NCBI GenBank assembly: GCA_031286205.1 | Contig: JAITUR010000122.1 | Span: forward strand, 1 to 40,616 | Length of the DNA stretch: 40,616 bases | Source: Treponema sp. | GTDB lineage: Bacteria; Spirochaetota; Spirochaetia; Treponematales; Breznakiellaceae | Reading direction: 5' to 3' | Shown here: in pieces, positions 17,119 to 26,141 of the stretch | Numbering within the stretch: the stretch's first letter is position 1 | Layout: every line of letters begins with the position of its first letter | Notes under the pieces: model-generated | What the model was told of the DNA's origin: nothing | The model's input: only the letters and a program-made list of their open reading frames with translations | Databases searched by the model: none | Made by a program: the position numbers and the translations under genes

Positions 17119-17124
17119 GTCCTT

Positions 17125-17154
17125 ATTATAGCCGGAATACAAGCATGATGTCAA
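17125..17154 (-). promoter_or_regulatory. Consensus promoter of the ABC operon, six bases before ATG
   Basis: On the minus strand TTGACA (17154-17149) and TATAAT (17130-17125) are both perfect, with an 18-bp spacer. AAGGAC fills the six bases to the ATG at 17118, so transcription should start at about the start codon. Confidence 0.85.
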
Positions 17155-17179
17155 TTGTACAGAAAATGCCCGTAATGCC

Positions 17180-17208
17180 TTGACTTTATTGCCGCGTTAT
17201 TTTATATT
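17180..17208 (+). promoter_or_regulatory. Promoter of the LuxR-type regulator gene
   Basis: TTGACT (17180-17185) and TATATT (17203-17208) have a 17-bp spacer. The ATG at 17222 is 13 bases after the -10, leaving a leader of about seven bases without a Shine-Dalgarno. Confidence 0.65.
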
Positions 17209-17221
17209 TAAATACAATGTT

Positions 17222-19732
17222 ATGGATAATTCGAACCCTGTAATTCATTTTAATAGACCACGCTTGAATCAACTTTTTATGGAAGCCATAAAATATCCTT
17301 TAATTATTGTGTGTGCAGGAGCGGGTTACGGTAAAACAAGCGCAGTTTTAGACTTTATAAAAGAATACAAAGCTCTTAATATTTGGATACAGCTATCTGA
17401 AAAAGATAATATTGGGTCGCGTTTTTGGGAAAACTGCGCCAATACCATGGCTCCCATAAACAAAGCCCTTGTCGATGCCTGTGTTAAACTTGGATTCCCC
17501 GATACTCCCGAAAAAGTAAAACAATATATGGAGCTTGTTAATACTCTTGTCGATAAAAAACGGCGTCTTTTAATTTTTGACGATTTTCATTATATTCAAG
17601 AGCCGTCTGTTATTCGTTTTTTGGAAGAATGTGTTATTCACAGAATGCCGCCGGGAACTTCGATATTAATTATTTCCCGCTCCAGCCCCCAATTAAATAT
17701 TGCAAACATGATTTCCAAGGGATACATATATAACATAACGGAAAACGATCTTCGTTTTACAGAAAATGAACTTGCTCAATATTTTAACCAGCTTGATCTT
17801 TATCCGGATCAGAGTATTATTAACGAAATAATCCAGGATACAGAAGGCTGGGTTTTTGCGATTAATCTTATTGCTCATTCGTATAAAAAAGCGCCCGGTT
17901 ATAACGGCTACTTAAGAAATGCAATGAAGTTTAACATTTTTAAGCTGATGGAAACTGAAATTTGGAACGAAATTTCTCCTTCTTTGCAGACTTTTTTAAT
18001 ACGGCTTTCCTTAATAGAACATCTTTCTACAGAATTAATTTCACTTTTGGCAGGTAAAGAAAAAAATTTAATTAAAGAGCTGGAAAAACAAACTGCTTAT
18101 ATACGACAGGATCAATATATTAACGCGTATCTTATTCACCCTTTGTTTTTGGATTTCTTAAAAGATAAACAAAAATTGCTTTCCGAAAAACAAAAAAAAG
18201 AAACATATTCCGTTACAGGTGAATGGTGCAATAAAAACGGTTTTAAGATGGATGCGCTTTCTTATTACGAAAAAATTGGCGACTATAAATCCATTGCCTC
18301 TATTTTATATGCGCTGCCGCCGCAAATACCCCGCAATATTGTAAAATTCGCGGCGGATATTCTGGACAGAGCGCCAAAAGAAACGGCTGTATCCATAAAT
18401 AATTTTGCTTCCATGCATTTATCGACATATATGGGTCAGGGTCTTTGGGAAGACGCGCTTAAACTTGCGGAACGCTACGAAAAACTTTTTCTGAAACTGC
18501 CAAAAGGAAACCCTTTTAAGAATCAGGCGTTAAGCACAATTTACAATAGCTGGGGATACCTTCGTATTTTAATGAGCATAAAAGATGATATTTATGACTT
18601 CGATAAATACTTTATTAAATACTGCAAACATATCAAGCAGCCGCTTGATATGATAAGAATTTATAATCATGGGCCGGGTCCATGGATTAACGGAACAGGA
18701 ACTTCGCGAAAAGGCGCGCCGCAGGAATTTATAGATGCGCTTAAACGCTCGACAGATGCCGTAAAAAAACATTTAAAAGGATTTAAACCGGGCGATTCAG
18801 AAATTGCAATGGGAGAATTAAATTTTTACCGGGGTAATTTAAGCGAAGCTGAAACAGATATTATTATGGGGCTAGAACAGGCTCGTGAATGTAAGCAATA
18901 CGAAATTATGCACCGCGGTCTTTTTTATATGATGCGCCTAAGTTTTGTGCAGGGAAATTACGAAAAACTACAGACGGTTTTAAGAGAGATAAAGTCTCAT
19001 CTGGAAGAAACCGTTTATTTAAAACGGCATATAAATTACGATATTACAATGTGCTGGTACTATTGTCTTTTGGGTATGCCGGATAAAGTACCCGCCTGGC
19101 TTAAGGAAGGATTTTCTCCGTACGGACACGCCGCATTTATAGAAAACTTTGCAAACCAGATGAAGGCATGGTACTGTCTGGCGACAAGAAATTATCCTTC
19201 GTTATTATCATATATACAGGAATTAAAGCAAAGAGAATCGTACCTGTATGGGCGTATAGAAATGTTTGCTATGGAAGCGTGCGTGCATTATAAAATGAAA
19301 AATACTCAAAAAGCGCTTGTATCACTTAAAGATGCTTATAGCGAAGCGCACCCCAACGAACTTTTAATGCCATTTATAGAATTAGGCAAAGATATGAGGA
19401 CATTAAGTTCTTTTGCGCTTAAAAAAAACTGCGGTATTCCCAAAGCATGGCTGGAAACGGTTAATCGGAAATCCGCATCTTACGCAAAACGACAGGCTCA
19501 TATAATTACACATTATAAACAGGAACACAGTATTTCCGATATTTCCATATCGCCGCGGGAAGCGGAAGTTATCGCAGACCTCTCTCATGGGCTTTCTCGT
19601 ACAGAAATTGCCGCAAACAGGGGGCTTTCTATTAACACAATTAAAATGATAATTAACAGGGTGTACATGAAACTGGGTGCGGAAAATTTAGCGGATGCAA
19701 TTAGAATAGCGACAAGAAAAAAAATCCTGTAA
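17222..19732 (+). CDS. MalT-like LuxR-family transcriptional regulator
   Basis: An 836-residue STAND-type regulator. An ATP-binding domain has Walker A GAGYGKTS (33-40) and a Walker B-like LLIFDDFH. A winged-helix and long helical repeat region (about 330-740) follows that would receive an inducer. The C-terminal LuxR helix-turn-helix reads ISPREAEVIADLSHGLSRTEI and SINTIKMIINRVYMKLG. MalT-type proteins activate catabolic genes when bound to ATP and a sugar or other ligand. The ligand here is unknown. The ATG at 17222 is preferred to an upstream start at 17180, which would overlap the -35. It diverges from the ABC operon and ends one base before the converging STAS gene. Confidence 0.9.
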   Translation: MDNSNPVIHFNRPRLNQLFMEAIKYPLIIVCAGAGYGKTSAVLDFIKEYKALNIWIQLSEKDNIGSRFWENCANTMAPINKALVDACVKLGFPDTPEKVKQYMELVNTLVDKKRRLLIFDDFHYIQEPSVIRFLEECVIHRMPPGTSILIISRSSPQLNIANMISKGYIYNITENDLRFTENELAQYFNQLDLYPDQSIINEIIQDTEGWVFAINLIAHSYKKAPGYNGYLRNAMKFNIFKLMETEIWNEISPSLQTFLIRLSLIEHLSTELISLLAGKEKNLIKELEKQTAYIRQDQYINAYLIHPLFLDFLKDKQKLLSEKQKKETYSVTGEWCNKNGFKMDALSYYEKIGDYKSIASILYALPPQIPRNIVKFAADILDRAPKETAVSINNFASMHLSTYMGQGLWEDALKLAERYEKLFLKLPKGNPFKNQALSTIYNSWGYLRILMSIKDDIYDFDKYFIKYCKHIKQPLDMIRIYNHGPGPWINGTGTSRKGAPQEFIDALKRSTDAVKKHLKGFKPGDSEIAMGELNFYRGNLSEAETDIIMGLEQARECKQYEIMHRGLFYMMRLSFVQGNYEKLQTVLREIKSHLEETVYLKRHINYDITMCWYYCLLGMPDKVPAWLKEGFSPYGHAAFIENFANQMKAWYCLATRNYPSLLSYIQELKQRESYLYGRIEMFAMEACVHYKMKNTQKALVSLKDAYSEAHPNELLMPFIELGKDMRTLSSFALKKNCGIPKAWLETVNRKSASYAKRQAHIITHYKQEHSISDISISPREAEVIADLSHGLSRTEIAANRGLSINTIKMIINRVYMKLGAENLADAIRIATRKKIL

Positions 19733-20050
19733 TTACTTGTACAGCATTTCGTTTAATGCGATCATGCCAATAACATTCCTGACATTAACAGAAGGACTTT
19801 GAATATAAAACTCGCCGCCATTACTTTTTAGAATTTTGCTAAAAGAAAGAATTATCCGAATGCCTCCGGAGCTTAAAAATGTAACTCTGCTCATATTTAT
19901 AACGATATAGTTTTTTTTATTGCTTACAGCATCTTCCAGCTTCTTTTTTAGTTTTCCTGCAGTATCAGCGGTAATTTGACCTTTTGCTATAAGCCTTATG
20001 CTTTTCTCTCCGGTTTTTTCTTCGGTTATAGTTAAATTGTCATTAATCAT
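19733..20050 (-). CDS. STAS-domain anti-sigma factor antagonist (second copy)
   Basis: A 105-residue SpoIIAA/RsbV-like protein. The conserved site where the partner kinase phosphorylates a Ser is visible as VTFLSSGGIRIIL (about 57-69). It starts one base after the TAG of the phosphatase-kinase gene, with its GAGGAT inside the end of that gene, so translation is coupled. In partner switching, the unphosphorylated form binds the anti-sigma kinase and releases its target. N-terminal residues 1-30 are Lys/Thr-rich and less conserved. Confidence 0.88.
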   Translation of the reverse strand: MINDNLTITEEKTGEKSIRLIAKGQITADTAGKLKKKLEDAVSNKKNYIVINMSRVTFLSSGGIRIILSFSKILKSNGGEFYIQSPSVNVRNVIGMIALNEMLYK

Positions 20051-20051
20051 T

Positions 20052-22388
20052 CTATATCCTCTTTTTAATCGTTAGTATATTATTACCATTTTCATAAAGA
20101 TAATCAACTGTATCCATAAGTTTTTTTATCATAAAGATGCCTAAACCGCCAATATCGCGCTCTTCTATTGGAGTTATAATGTTAGGATCGTCCATTTCCA
20201 GGGGATTAAACCGGGTACCGCTGTCCTTAAATTGAATAATAATTTCGCTGCCCATGTCCATTTTTACAGTAACATTTCCTGTAAGAGGGGTATATGCATA
20301 ACTGGAAATGTTAACAAATACCTCTTCTACCGCTACTTTGATATTATTTTGCAATTCCATATTAATATTCTTTTTTTCCATTTCTACGCCGATAAAATCC
20401 ATAACAGAATCCAAATTTTCTATTTTAGCTTCTACTGTTATTTCTTTTGCTATAAAAGATATATAACCTTTATAATCCAATGCTAACATTGTAATATCAT
20501 CTGCCTGTTCAGCGCCGTTTGCAAAAGCATCTATATCTTTTTTTATATCATGCAGGAAATCTTTTAAATCTGCATTGGCGCATTTATTAACCGTTTTTAA
20601 CAGCCTGGCATCTGTAAAAAGCTCCCCCTTATTATTAAACGCTTCTGTAACGCCGTCTGTATATAAAAACAAAATATCGTTTTTATTTAATGTTATTTCA
20701 TCCTGTTTATATTGCGTATCTTCCATGCCTGCAAGGATAAGTTCGGGTCTAACGGGAAGCCATTCAAACTCTCCGTTTGCTCTTTTAATAAGCGGAGGAT
20801 TATGCCCTGCGCTTACATATGTAAATTTTCCTGTCGGTATATTCAGAAAACCCATAAACGCCGTAACAAACATACAGGCATCGTTATTTTCGCATAACAA
20901 ATTATTAACATTAATAAAAACATCCTGTGGGCTTTTGCCGGATTGCGCATTGTATTTTATTAATGTTTTTGCAACAACCATAAACAATGCGGAAGGAATT
21001 CCCTTGCCGGAAACATCAGCCATTACCAGGGCAAGCGTGTTTGAATCAATCATAAAAAAATCGTAAAAATCGCCGCCTACTATTCTTGCAGGTAGCATAC
21101 TTGCGTAAATATCAAACTCTGTTTTGTATGGAAAAGCCGGGAAAGAGCTGGGCAGCATATTTGACTGAATACTTGCAGCTACATTTAATTCTGCTTCCAA
21201 TGAATCTATAGGAAGGGCAATTTTAGCGGATAGTTTACTGGAAAAAATCGCAATAGCAGCCGCCACAGCAATAGACACTAAAATAAAAATTATGGATGTA
21301 AACATAATTATAGAATTAATAAAATCTCTTGTTCGCAAAGTCATATTGTCAATTACCGCATAGTTTTCCGTAACCATATTCATTATCTGCGAAACAGGCC
21401 GCACAGTTGCCAGGCTCCAGCCTGTTGTCTGAATCGGCGAATATGCAATTAACATTTCATCTTCTTCTACAATAATTCGCCTAAACCCCGATGCTCCAAG
21501 CGCTACTTCTTTTTTTATTTCGTTAAATACGGCATCGGAATAATTAATATTGCTGGAAGAAACAAGAGTTCTTTCAGAATCTATAATAAAAGCAAATCCG
21601 CTTACGCCAAGATCGTTATTTACAATGTTTGTAATTTCGCTGTAAAGGTCAGATAAAATAACATCAATTCCGGCAACTCCCATAAATACATTGTTTGCAT
21701 TATAAAAAGGCATTGAACAAGTTATAAAAAGTTCGCCGCTGACTGCTCCAATATACGGGGCAGTCCAATAAATATTTTGGGCAGATTTTGCGCCAATATA
21801 CCACGGACGCACACGAGGATCAAAAACCTGGCTGGTATCATCTGAAAAAGGATCATAAGAAATAAATAAACCGGATTCTGTTCCAAGAAAAACTGAAATG
21901 GTCATGTACTGCATACTGTGTTTATTACTTTCGAACAATGATTTTATATTTCCCAGTAAATTAGCTTCGCTTCTAAGACGCATATAATCTGCTCTGCCAT
22001 TTGCGCTTCTTAGCTGCATTGTCAGTGTTCCCCTGTTTTCCGATCTGCTGTATGGTATGGGTATGGCAGGAAGTTCGGAAGAATGTATATAAATTTCTTT
22101 AACAAAGTTGGATAAAAGAAGAGTATCCTTGGCAATATCTAAAAGGCGTTCGTTAATAATTAAAGATTGATCCCGCGCCTGTGCCATTAATCTGTTTAAT
22201 ACTTCTCTTTGCAAAAAACGGCTGCTGGTTGCTGCGGCAAATTCTCCAAGGTCTGCACTGGACTTTTGCACTTGCTCCCTAATACTAAGCAAACTCCAAA
22301 AAGATACAGCGCATAACACAACCAGCGACACTAAGGACACTCCAAGAATAATAAAAAATAATTTAAGTTTAATGCTTGTTATTTTCAT
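20052..22388 (-). CDS. Membrane sensor with PP2C (RsbU) and anti-sigma kinase (RsbW) domains
   Basis: A 778-residue protein carrying three modules. Residues 10-35 and 357-382 are membrane helices flanking a double-Cache sensor domain with DPRVRPWY (190-197). A SpoIIE/RsbU phosphatase follows (about 420-640), with metal-binding acidic residues in GGDFYD (Asp440), ADVSGKG (Asp458), YTDGVTEA (Asp578) and ADDITML (630-636). The C-terminus (650-778) is a GHKL kinase like RsbW/SpoIIAB, with VEEVFVNISSYAY, DSGTRFNP and GGLGI. It would both phosphorylate and dephosphorylate STAS antagonists in response to an extracellular ligand. It begins directly after the first STAS gene stop and is followed by the second STAS gene. 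Confidence 0.9.
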   Translation of the reverse strand: MKITSIKLKLFFIILGVSLVSLVVLCAVSFWSLLSIREQVQKSSADLGEFAAATSSRFLQREVLNRLMAQARDQSLIINERLLDIAKDTLLLSNFVKEIYIHSSELPAIPIPYSRSENRGTLTMQLRSANGRADYMRLRSEANLLGNIKSLFESNKHSMQYMTISVFLGTESGLFISYDPFSDDTSQVFDPRVRPWYIGAKSAQNIYWTAPYIGAVSGELFITCSMPFYNANNVFMGVAGIDVILSDLYSEITNIVNNDLGVSGFAFIIDSERTLVSSSNINYSDAVFNEIKKEVALGASGFRRIIVEEDEMLIAYSPIQTTGWSLATVRPVSQIMNMVTENYAVIDNMTLRTRDFINSIIMFTSIIFILVSIAVAAAIAIFSSKLSAKIALPIDSLEAELNVAASIQSNMLPSSFPAFPYKTEFDIYASMLPARIVGGDFYDFFMIDSNTLALVMADVSGKGIPSALFMVVAKTLIKYNAQSGKSPQDVFINVNNLLCENNDACMFVTAFMGFLNIPTGKFTYVSAGHNPPLIKRANGEFEWLPVRPELILAGMEDTQYKQDEITLNKNDILFLYTDGVTEAFNNKGELFTDARLLKTVNKCANADLKDFLHDIKKDIDAFANGAEQADDITMLALDYKGYISFIAKEITVEAKIENLDSVMDFIGVEMEKKNINMELQNNIKVAVEEVFVNISSYAYTPLTGNVTVKMDMGSEIIIQFKDSGTRFNPLEMDDPNIITPIEERDIGGLGIFMIKKLMDTVDYLYENGNNILTIKKRI

Positions 22389-22697
22389 TTACTCAATATT
22401 AAAAACATCTGCAAACCCGGTTATTTTAAGAATTTCTTTTACTCCATGGGTTACATTAATAAGCTTCATAAAAATATTTTTTGCCAAGGCTTTTTTGTGA
22501 CCAAGCAATAAAACGCGTAAACCTGACGAAGAAATATAGGTAAGTTTTTCTAAATCCAGCACAATGCAGCAATTATCGTCTGCCTCGTCAAAAACCGGGA
22601 TAAATTCAAGCTCAAACTTGGGAGACGAGTTTACATCCATTCTTCCTTCCAGGGTAAAAATAATATTTCCGTCTTTTTGGGTTTTATTAATAGTCAT
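22389..22697 (-). CDS. STAS-domain anti-sigma factor antagonist (first copy)
   Basis: A 102-residue RsbV/SpoIIAA-like protein, first gene of the partner-switching operon. The phosphorylatable segment is TYISSSGLRVLLL, and LDLEKL precedes it as in the family. The start ATG at 22697 has AGGAGA upstream; an in-frame start at 22751 would add a non-conserved tail and is rejected. The stop is immediately followed by the ATG of the sensor-phosphatase-kinase gene. The sigma factor or other target is not encoded in this window. Confidence 0.9.
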   Translation of the reverse strand: MTINKTQKDGNIIFTLEGRMDVNSSPKFELEFIPVFDEADDNCCIVLDLEKLTYISSSGLRVLLLGHKKALAKNIFMKLINVTHGVKEILKITGFADVFNIE

Positions 22698-22788
22698 AGT
22701 ATTTTCTCCTCTTGTCTTTAAGATTTTAACATAAAAATCACGAAAAAACATAGGTGGGATAGAGGTTGGAATTTAAAGCTCCGAGGTC

Positions 22789-22817
22789 TTGACAGGGTAT
22801 ATATCATGGTATATACT
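22789..22817 (+). promoter_or_regulatory. vapBC promoter
   Basis: A perfect TTGACA (22789-22794) and TATACT (22812-22817) are 17 bp apart. AGGAG follows in the leader before the ATG at 22836. Confidence 0.85.
22797..22816. promoter_or_regulatory. Operator-like palindrome overlapping the vapBC promoter
   Basis: GTATATA and TATATAC are perfect inverted arms around TCATGG. The site covers the spacer and -10 of the vapBC promoter, as expected for autorepression by a VapB-VapC complex. Confidence 0.75.
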
Positions 22818-22835
22818 AAATTATAGGAGAAAAAT

Positions 22836-23066
22836 ATGCAAACGGCTAAGTTATTTGTAAATGGAAGAAGTCAGGCAGTAAGGCTGCCAAAAGACTATCA
22901 ATTTAAAGGGGAAAATGTATATATAAAAAGGATAGGTGAGGCTGTAATGTTGTTTCCTGTAGATAAAGAGTGGGAAGTGTTTATGCACGGATTAAATAAT
23001 TTTTCAGATGATTTTATGGTAAATGGCAGGGTACAAGGATCTGCTCAAGAAAGGGAAGCCTTTTAA
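22836..23066 (+). CDS. vapB: VapB-type antitoxin
   Basis: A 76-residue protein. The N-terminal swapped-hairpin (AbrB/MazE/VapB) DNA-binding motif is clear in TAKLFVNGRSQAVRLPKDYQF (3-23). The C-terminal half would wrap the toxin. It overlaps vapC by one base (TAATG). It neutralises VapC and, with it, represses its own promoter. Confidence 0.93.
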   Translation: MQTAKLFVNGRSQAVRLPKDYQFKGENVYIKRIGEAVMLFPVDKEWEVFMHGLNNFSDDFMVNGRVQGSAQEREAF

Positions 23067-23467
23067 TGTATATACTTGATACTAACATTTGCATTTACAT
23101 AATAAAAAAGAAGTTCCCAAATATAATTAAAAAATTAATGATAAACAGGAAAAAAGGTCTTTTTATTTCCAGTATTACACTTGCAGAACTGGAATTTGGG
23201 ATAGAGAATGCAAATCCGGAATATGAAACTAAAAACCGAATAGCGTTAATGGAATTTTTATCAATATTTGAAATTAAAAATTTCGATGAAAATGCATCAA
23301 AGGAATATGGTAAAATTAAAAAAGACCTGAAAGACAGAAATTGTTTAATAGGACAAATGGATATGTTAATAGCGGCACATGCAAAAGCGTTAAAAATGAC
23401 ACTAGTAACAAATAATACAGACGAATTTAAAAGAGTAAAAGATTTAAAAATTGAAGACTGGAAATAA
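23066..23467 (+). CDS. vapC: VapC PIN-domain ribonuclease toxin
   Basis: A 133-residue PIN-domain nuclease that typically cuts tRNA or rRNA when VapB is degraded. The acidic site residues are Asp5 (ILDTNI), Glu41 (TLAELEFG) and Asp99 (GQMDMLIAAHA), followed by the TNNTDEF motif at 115-121. It is translationally coupled to vapB. All visible catalytic positions are intact, so it should be active. Confidence 0.93.
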   Translation: MYILDTNICIYIIKKKFPNIIKKLMINRKKGLFISSITLAELEFGIENANPEYETKNRIALMEFLSIFEIKNFDENASKEYGKIKKDLKDRNCLIGQMDMLIAAHAKALKMTLVTNNTDEFKRVKDLKIEDWK

Positions 23468-23503
23468 GGCATAATTTTCAGTTAAAAATCCCCCAAAACC
23501 CTG

Positions 23504-23532
23504 TTGCCTTTTTTATTCCAAGATGTTATATT
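23504..23532 (+). promoter_or_regulatory. Promoter of the efflux operon
   Basis: TTGCCT (23504-23509) and TATATT (23527-23532) are separated by 17 bp. The predicted start site falls inside the palindromic operator that follows. Confidence 0.65.
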
Positions 23533-23535
23533 TAT

Positions 23536-23555
23536 GTTAACGAACGGTCGGTAAC
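23536..23555. promoter_or_regulatory. TetR-type operator in front of the efflux operon
   Basis: The left half GTTAACGAAC and right half GGTCGGTAAC are inverted copies at 8 of 10 positions. The site spans +1 to the base before the TetR start codon, so the regulator would block its own transcription. Confidence 0.7.
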
Positions 23556-23556
23556 T

Positions 23557-24765
23557 ATGACTAAAACAGAGATAATTCAGGCGGCTTTCCGGGTATGGGG
23601 GCGCGATTTTTACAAAAACTCTTCTCTTTCTTCGCTTGCAAAGGAGCTAAAAGTAAGCAAACCTGCCCTTTATAGGCACTTTTTAAGCAAAGAAGCCCTG
23701 ACAAGCGCCATGACCGAGTATTTTTGCAAGGATTTGGCGGATTCAATCCGTATCGATTTTGAACAGGCTATGGCAGCCGCAGACCCGGACGAAGGGCTTT
23801 ATATCATAATAAAGGCGCTTTCCGGCTATTTTGGCAGAAATGTTTATTCTCTTGTCTTTAACCTTACAAATATTTACGAAAAAAAAATCGACGGCAAAAC
23901 AATATCCGAACGCATAAAATCCCACGGCGTCGATATGGAAATAATACGCCATGTTATAGAAAAAAAATACGATTCTTATCCATGCACCCTGCATCTGGTG
24001 CTTGCTACCCTTATTTTTAATTTATCGGTTTTTCATAAGACCAGCAATTCTATGGAAAATACGCCCACCGCAGAGCAAGTAGATGCAATAAGTCCCGCAA
24101 TATACGAGACATCAAAAAAAGGTTTGGGCTTGTCCCCGGATAAAATTGATTCTATCGACTACGAAAAATTGGAAGCTATCCTAAAGGACAAACTGGAAAT
24201 CAAAATAAAAAATGATCCTGTAGAACCTCTTTTTAAGGCTGTCGCCGAAGCAGTAGCCGAAGCAGGTCCGTGGAAGGCGACAATGGAAATGGTAGCCAAA
24301 CGCATGGGGCTTTCCAAAAGCAGTTTATACGGACATTTTAAAAATAAAAAAGATATGCTTCGCCGCTTGTTTATAAAAGAATTTAAGAGTATTATAGATT
24401 TTGCCCGCCAGAGTATTAGTCTGTCGCAGGATACCGAACAGCAGCTTTATCTTGGAATATATTCTATTGCCGTTTATCTGCGTTCCCGCCCGGAAATACT
24501 TATTGCCATGGACTGGATTCGTACGCGAAAATTGGACTTGGGCAAGCCGGAAAAAAATATGGAAATATTCAGGCTTTTTGAAGATCTAAATATCGAATCT
24601 ATGCAGAAAGTAAGCCAGGAAGAAAGACAGCAAATTTCCCATTGGATTTTATTTCTATTAATTAATGTGTTAACAAGGATGGAAAAAGAAGGGGCAGAAT
24701 ACACGCCCAGTATCCGTCATTTATATAAATTCATTACATTAGGACTTGGAGGCTTTAAGAAATGA
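23557..24765 (+). CDS. Double TetR-family regulator of the efflux operon
   Basis: A 402-residue protein with two complete TetR-type units in tandem. The first helix-turn-helix is at about 24-45 (SSLSSLAKELKVSKPALYRH), followed by a helical ligand-binding region to about 200. The second is at about 241-262 (MEMVAKRMGLSKSSLYGHF), with its own helical region to the end. TetR proteins are normally about 200 residues and dimerise, so this one is a covalent dimer-like form. No Shine-Dalgarno precedes the ATG, and a palindrome overlaps the leader. The stop overlaps the outer-membrane gene by four bases (ATGA), so it is probably an autoregulated repressor of the pump. Confidence 0.92.
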   Translation: MTKTEIIQAAFRVWGRDFYKNSSLSSLAKELKVSKPALYRHFLSKEALTSAMTEYFCKDLADSIRIDFEQAMAAADPDEGLYIIIKALSGYFGRNVYSLVFNLTNIYEKKIDGKTISERIKSHGVDMEIIRHVIEKKYDSYPCTLHLVLATLIFNLSVFHKTSNSMENTPTAEQVDAISPAIYETSKKGLGLSPDKIDSIDYEKLEAILKDKLEIKIKNDPVEPLFKAVAEAVAEAGPWKATMEMVAKRMGLSKSSLYGHFKNKKDMLRRLFIKEFKSIIDFARQSISLSQDTEQQLYLGIYSIAVYLRSRPEILIAMDWIRTRKLDLGKPEKNMEIFRLFEDLNIESMQKVSQEERQQISHWILFLLINVLTRMEKEGAEYTPSIRHLYKFITLGLGGFKK

Positions 24766-26141
24766 ATAAAAAACAAATAACAGGCATTTTAACAGCTTAT
24801 GTTATGTTGATGTTTTTATGCATCAATTTGCCGGCTCAGGAAGTTCCATCGCAGGGGCCTGTTCGTTTAAGCCCGGATGAAGCAGTAGAACTTGCGTATA
24901 AAAACAATCTTTCTCTGGAATCTTCGCGGATAGGTTTGTCAACAAGAAAAAGAGCATCGGACTTGTCTTGGAATCAATTTATTCCCAGTGTAACTGTTGC
25001 AGGAGCATACTCAAGGGATAATGAACCCAGCACGATTTCAGGAATAACTGTTATAGGCGGAGTACCTTTTCCCTATACTGTCGATGCTCCGCAATGGCGT
25101 ATATCTATTCCTTTTCAGATTCAGCTAAATCTTAATGCTGCCATGTTCGAAAATATGAATCGACTGCGTATAGATTACGAAACAGGGCGTATTAGTTATG
25201 AAAAGGCAAAGATTCAGTTGGAACGAGATGTAAGAAAAGCTTACCATAATATGCTTTTATTGCAGGAAAATATAGCGCTTCTTCGTGTAAGTTTTGCAAA
25301 TGTCGAACGGCAGGTGCAAATGGCGCAGGCAAATTATAACGCGGGTCTTGCGCCGGAACTGGTTTTGCTTCAGGCTCGTGTCGCAAGGGAAAATATGCGT
25401 CCCATAATTGATCAGGCGGAAAATGGGCTTAAACTTTCTATGGCGCAGTTTGCCATGTTTCTTGGAATGGATTACGATACAGAATTTGAATTTAATCCTA
25501 TTTCAGGAGATGTTGCTTTTGATCAATTTGATTTAACAGAAATGATCTCCAGGGCAAGCTCGGGAAAACCGGAAATTCGGGAATTACAGCAGAATATTAA
25601 AATGATGAACAGTGCCCGCATGGCTCAAATTTTAGCTCTTACTCCAAGTTTAAGTGTAGGGTGGAATACCGCTCCTACATATCTTGGAGACCCGTTAAAA
25701 GATTGGTTAAGCCCAAGACCGGGTTCTCTTTCCATAACACTGGCATTGCAGCTGCACAGCCTTATTCCGTTTAGTCAAAATTTTCAGGGAATTAAAAATC
25801 TTGATGATCAAATACGAACGGCAAATATTGGTCTTGCGCAGTTAATTAACGGAACAGAAATAGAAGTTTACAATATTGTTCTTGCGCTGGAAAGAACCCG
25901 TGTAAGCGCCAATGCACAGGCACAAACCGTACAATTAGCACAGCAGGCGTATCGTTTAACAGAACAGGCGTATCAGGCGGGTTTGCAGGATTATTTTCAG
26001 GTTCAAAATGCGCAGCAGTCTTTGCACCAGGCGCGGGTTCAAATGCTCGAACAGCAGTTTAATTATCTTAATGGTCTTATCGACCTTGAATATGCAATAG
26101 GAGTTCCGTTTGGAACTTTATCAAAAAGGAGTGTAGAATAA
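24762..26141 (+). CDS. TolC-like outer-membrane efflux protein
   Basis: A 459-residue exported protein with a signal peptide (about 1-26, ending PAQEV). Two helical-repeat halves follow, starting with LSPDEAVELAYKNNLSLESS and repeating in the second half, with AYHNMLLLQENIALLRVSF and QANYNAGLAPELVLLQARVA as hallmark segments. It would form the trimeric outer-membrane and periplasmic channel of the pump. It overlaps the TetR gene by four bases and the adaptor gene by one base. Confidence 0.93.
   Translation: MNKKQITGILTAYVMLMFLCINLPAQEVPSQGPVRLSPDEAVELAYKNNLSLESSRIGLSTRKRASDLSWNQFIPSVTVAGAYSRDNEPSTISGITVIGGVPFPYTVDAPQWRISIPFQIQLNLNAAMFENMNRLRIDYETGRISYEKAKIQLERDVRKAYHNMLLLQENIALLRVSFANVERQVQMAQANYNAGLAPELVLLQARVARENMRPIIDQAENGLKLSMAQFAMFLGMDYDTEFEFNPISGDVAFDQFDLTEMISRASSGKPEIRELQQNIKMMNSARMAQILALTPSLSVGWNTAPTYLGDPLKDWLSPRPGSLSITLALQLHSLIPFSQNFQGIKNLDDQIRTANIGLAQLINGTEIEVYNIVLALERTRVSANAQAQTVQLAQQAYRLTEQAYQAGLQDYFQVQNAQQSLHQARVQMLEQQFNYLNGLIDLEYAIGVPFGTLSKRSVE

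Noticed and set aside
17119-17154. Upstream start of the binding lipoprotein
   Set aside because: It lies between the perfect -35 and -10 elements and would place non-signal residues before the lipoprotein signal.
22755-22780. Sequence similar to the hairpin region near 4120 (GTTGGAxTT then CTCC)
   Set aside because: The match is short and broken, and only two copies are seen. It does not support a dispersed repeat family from this window alone.
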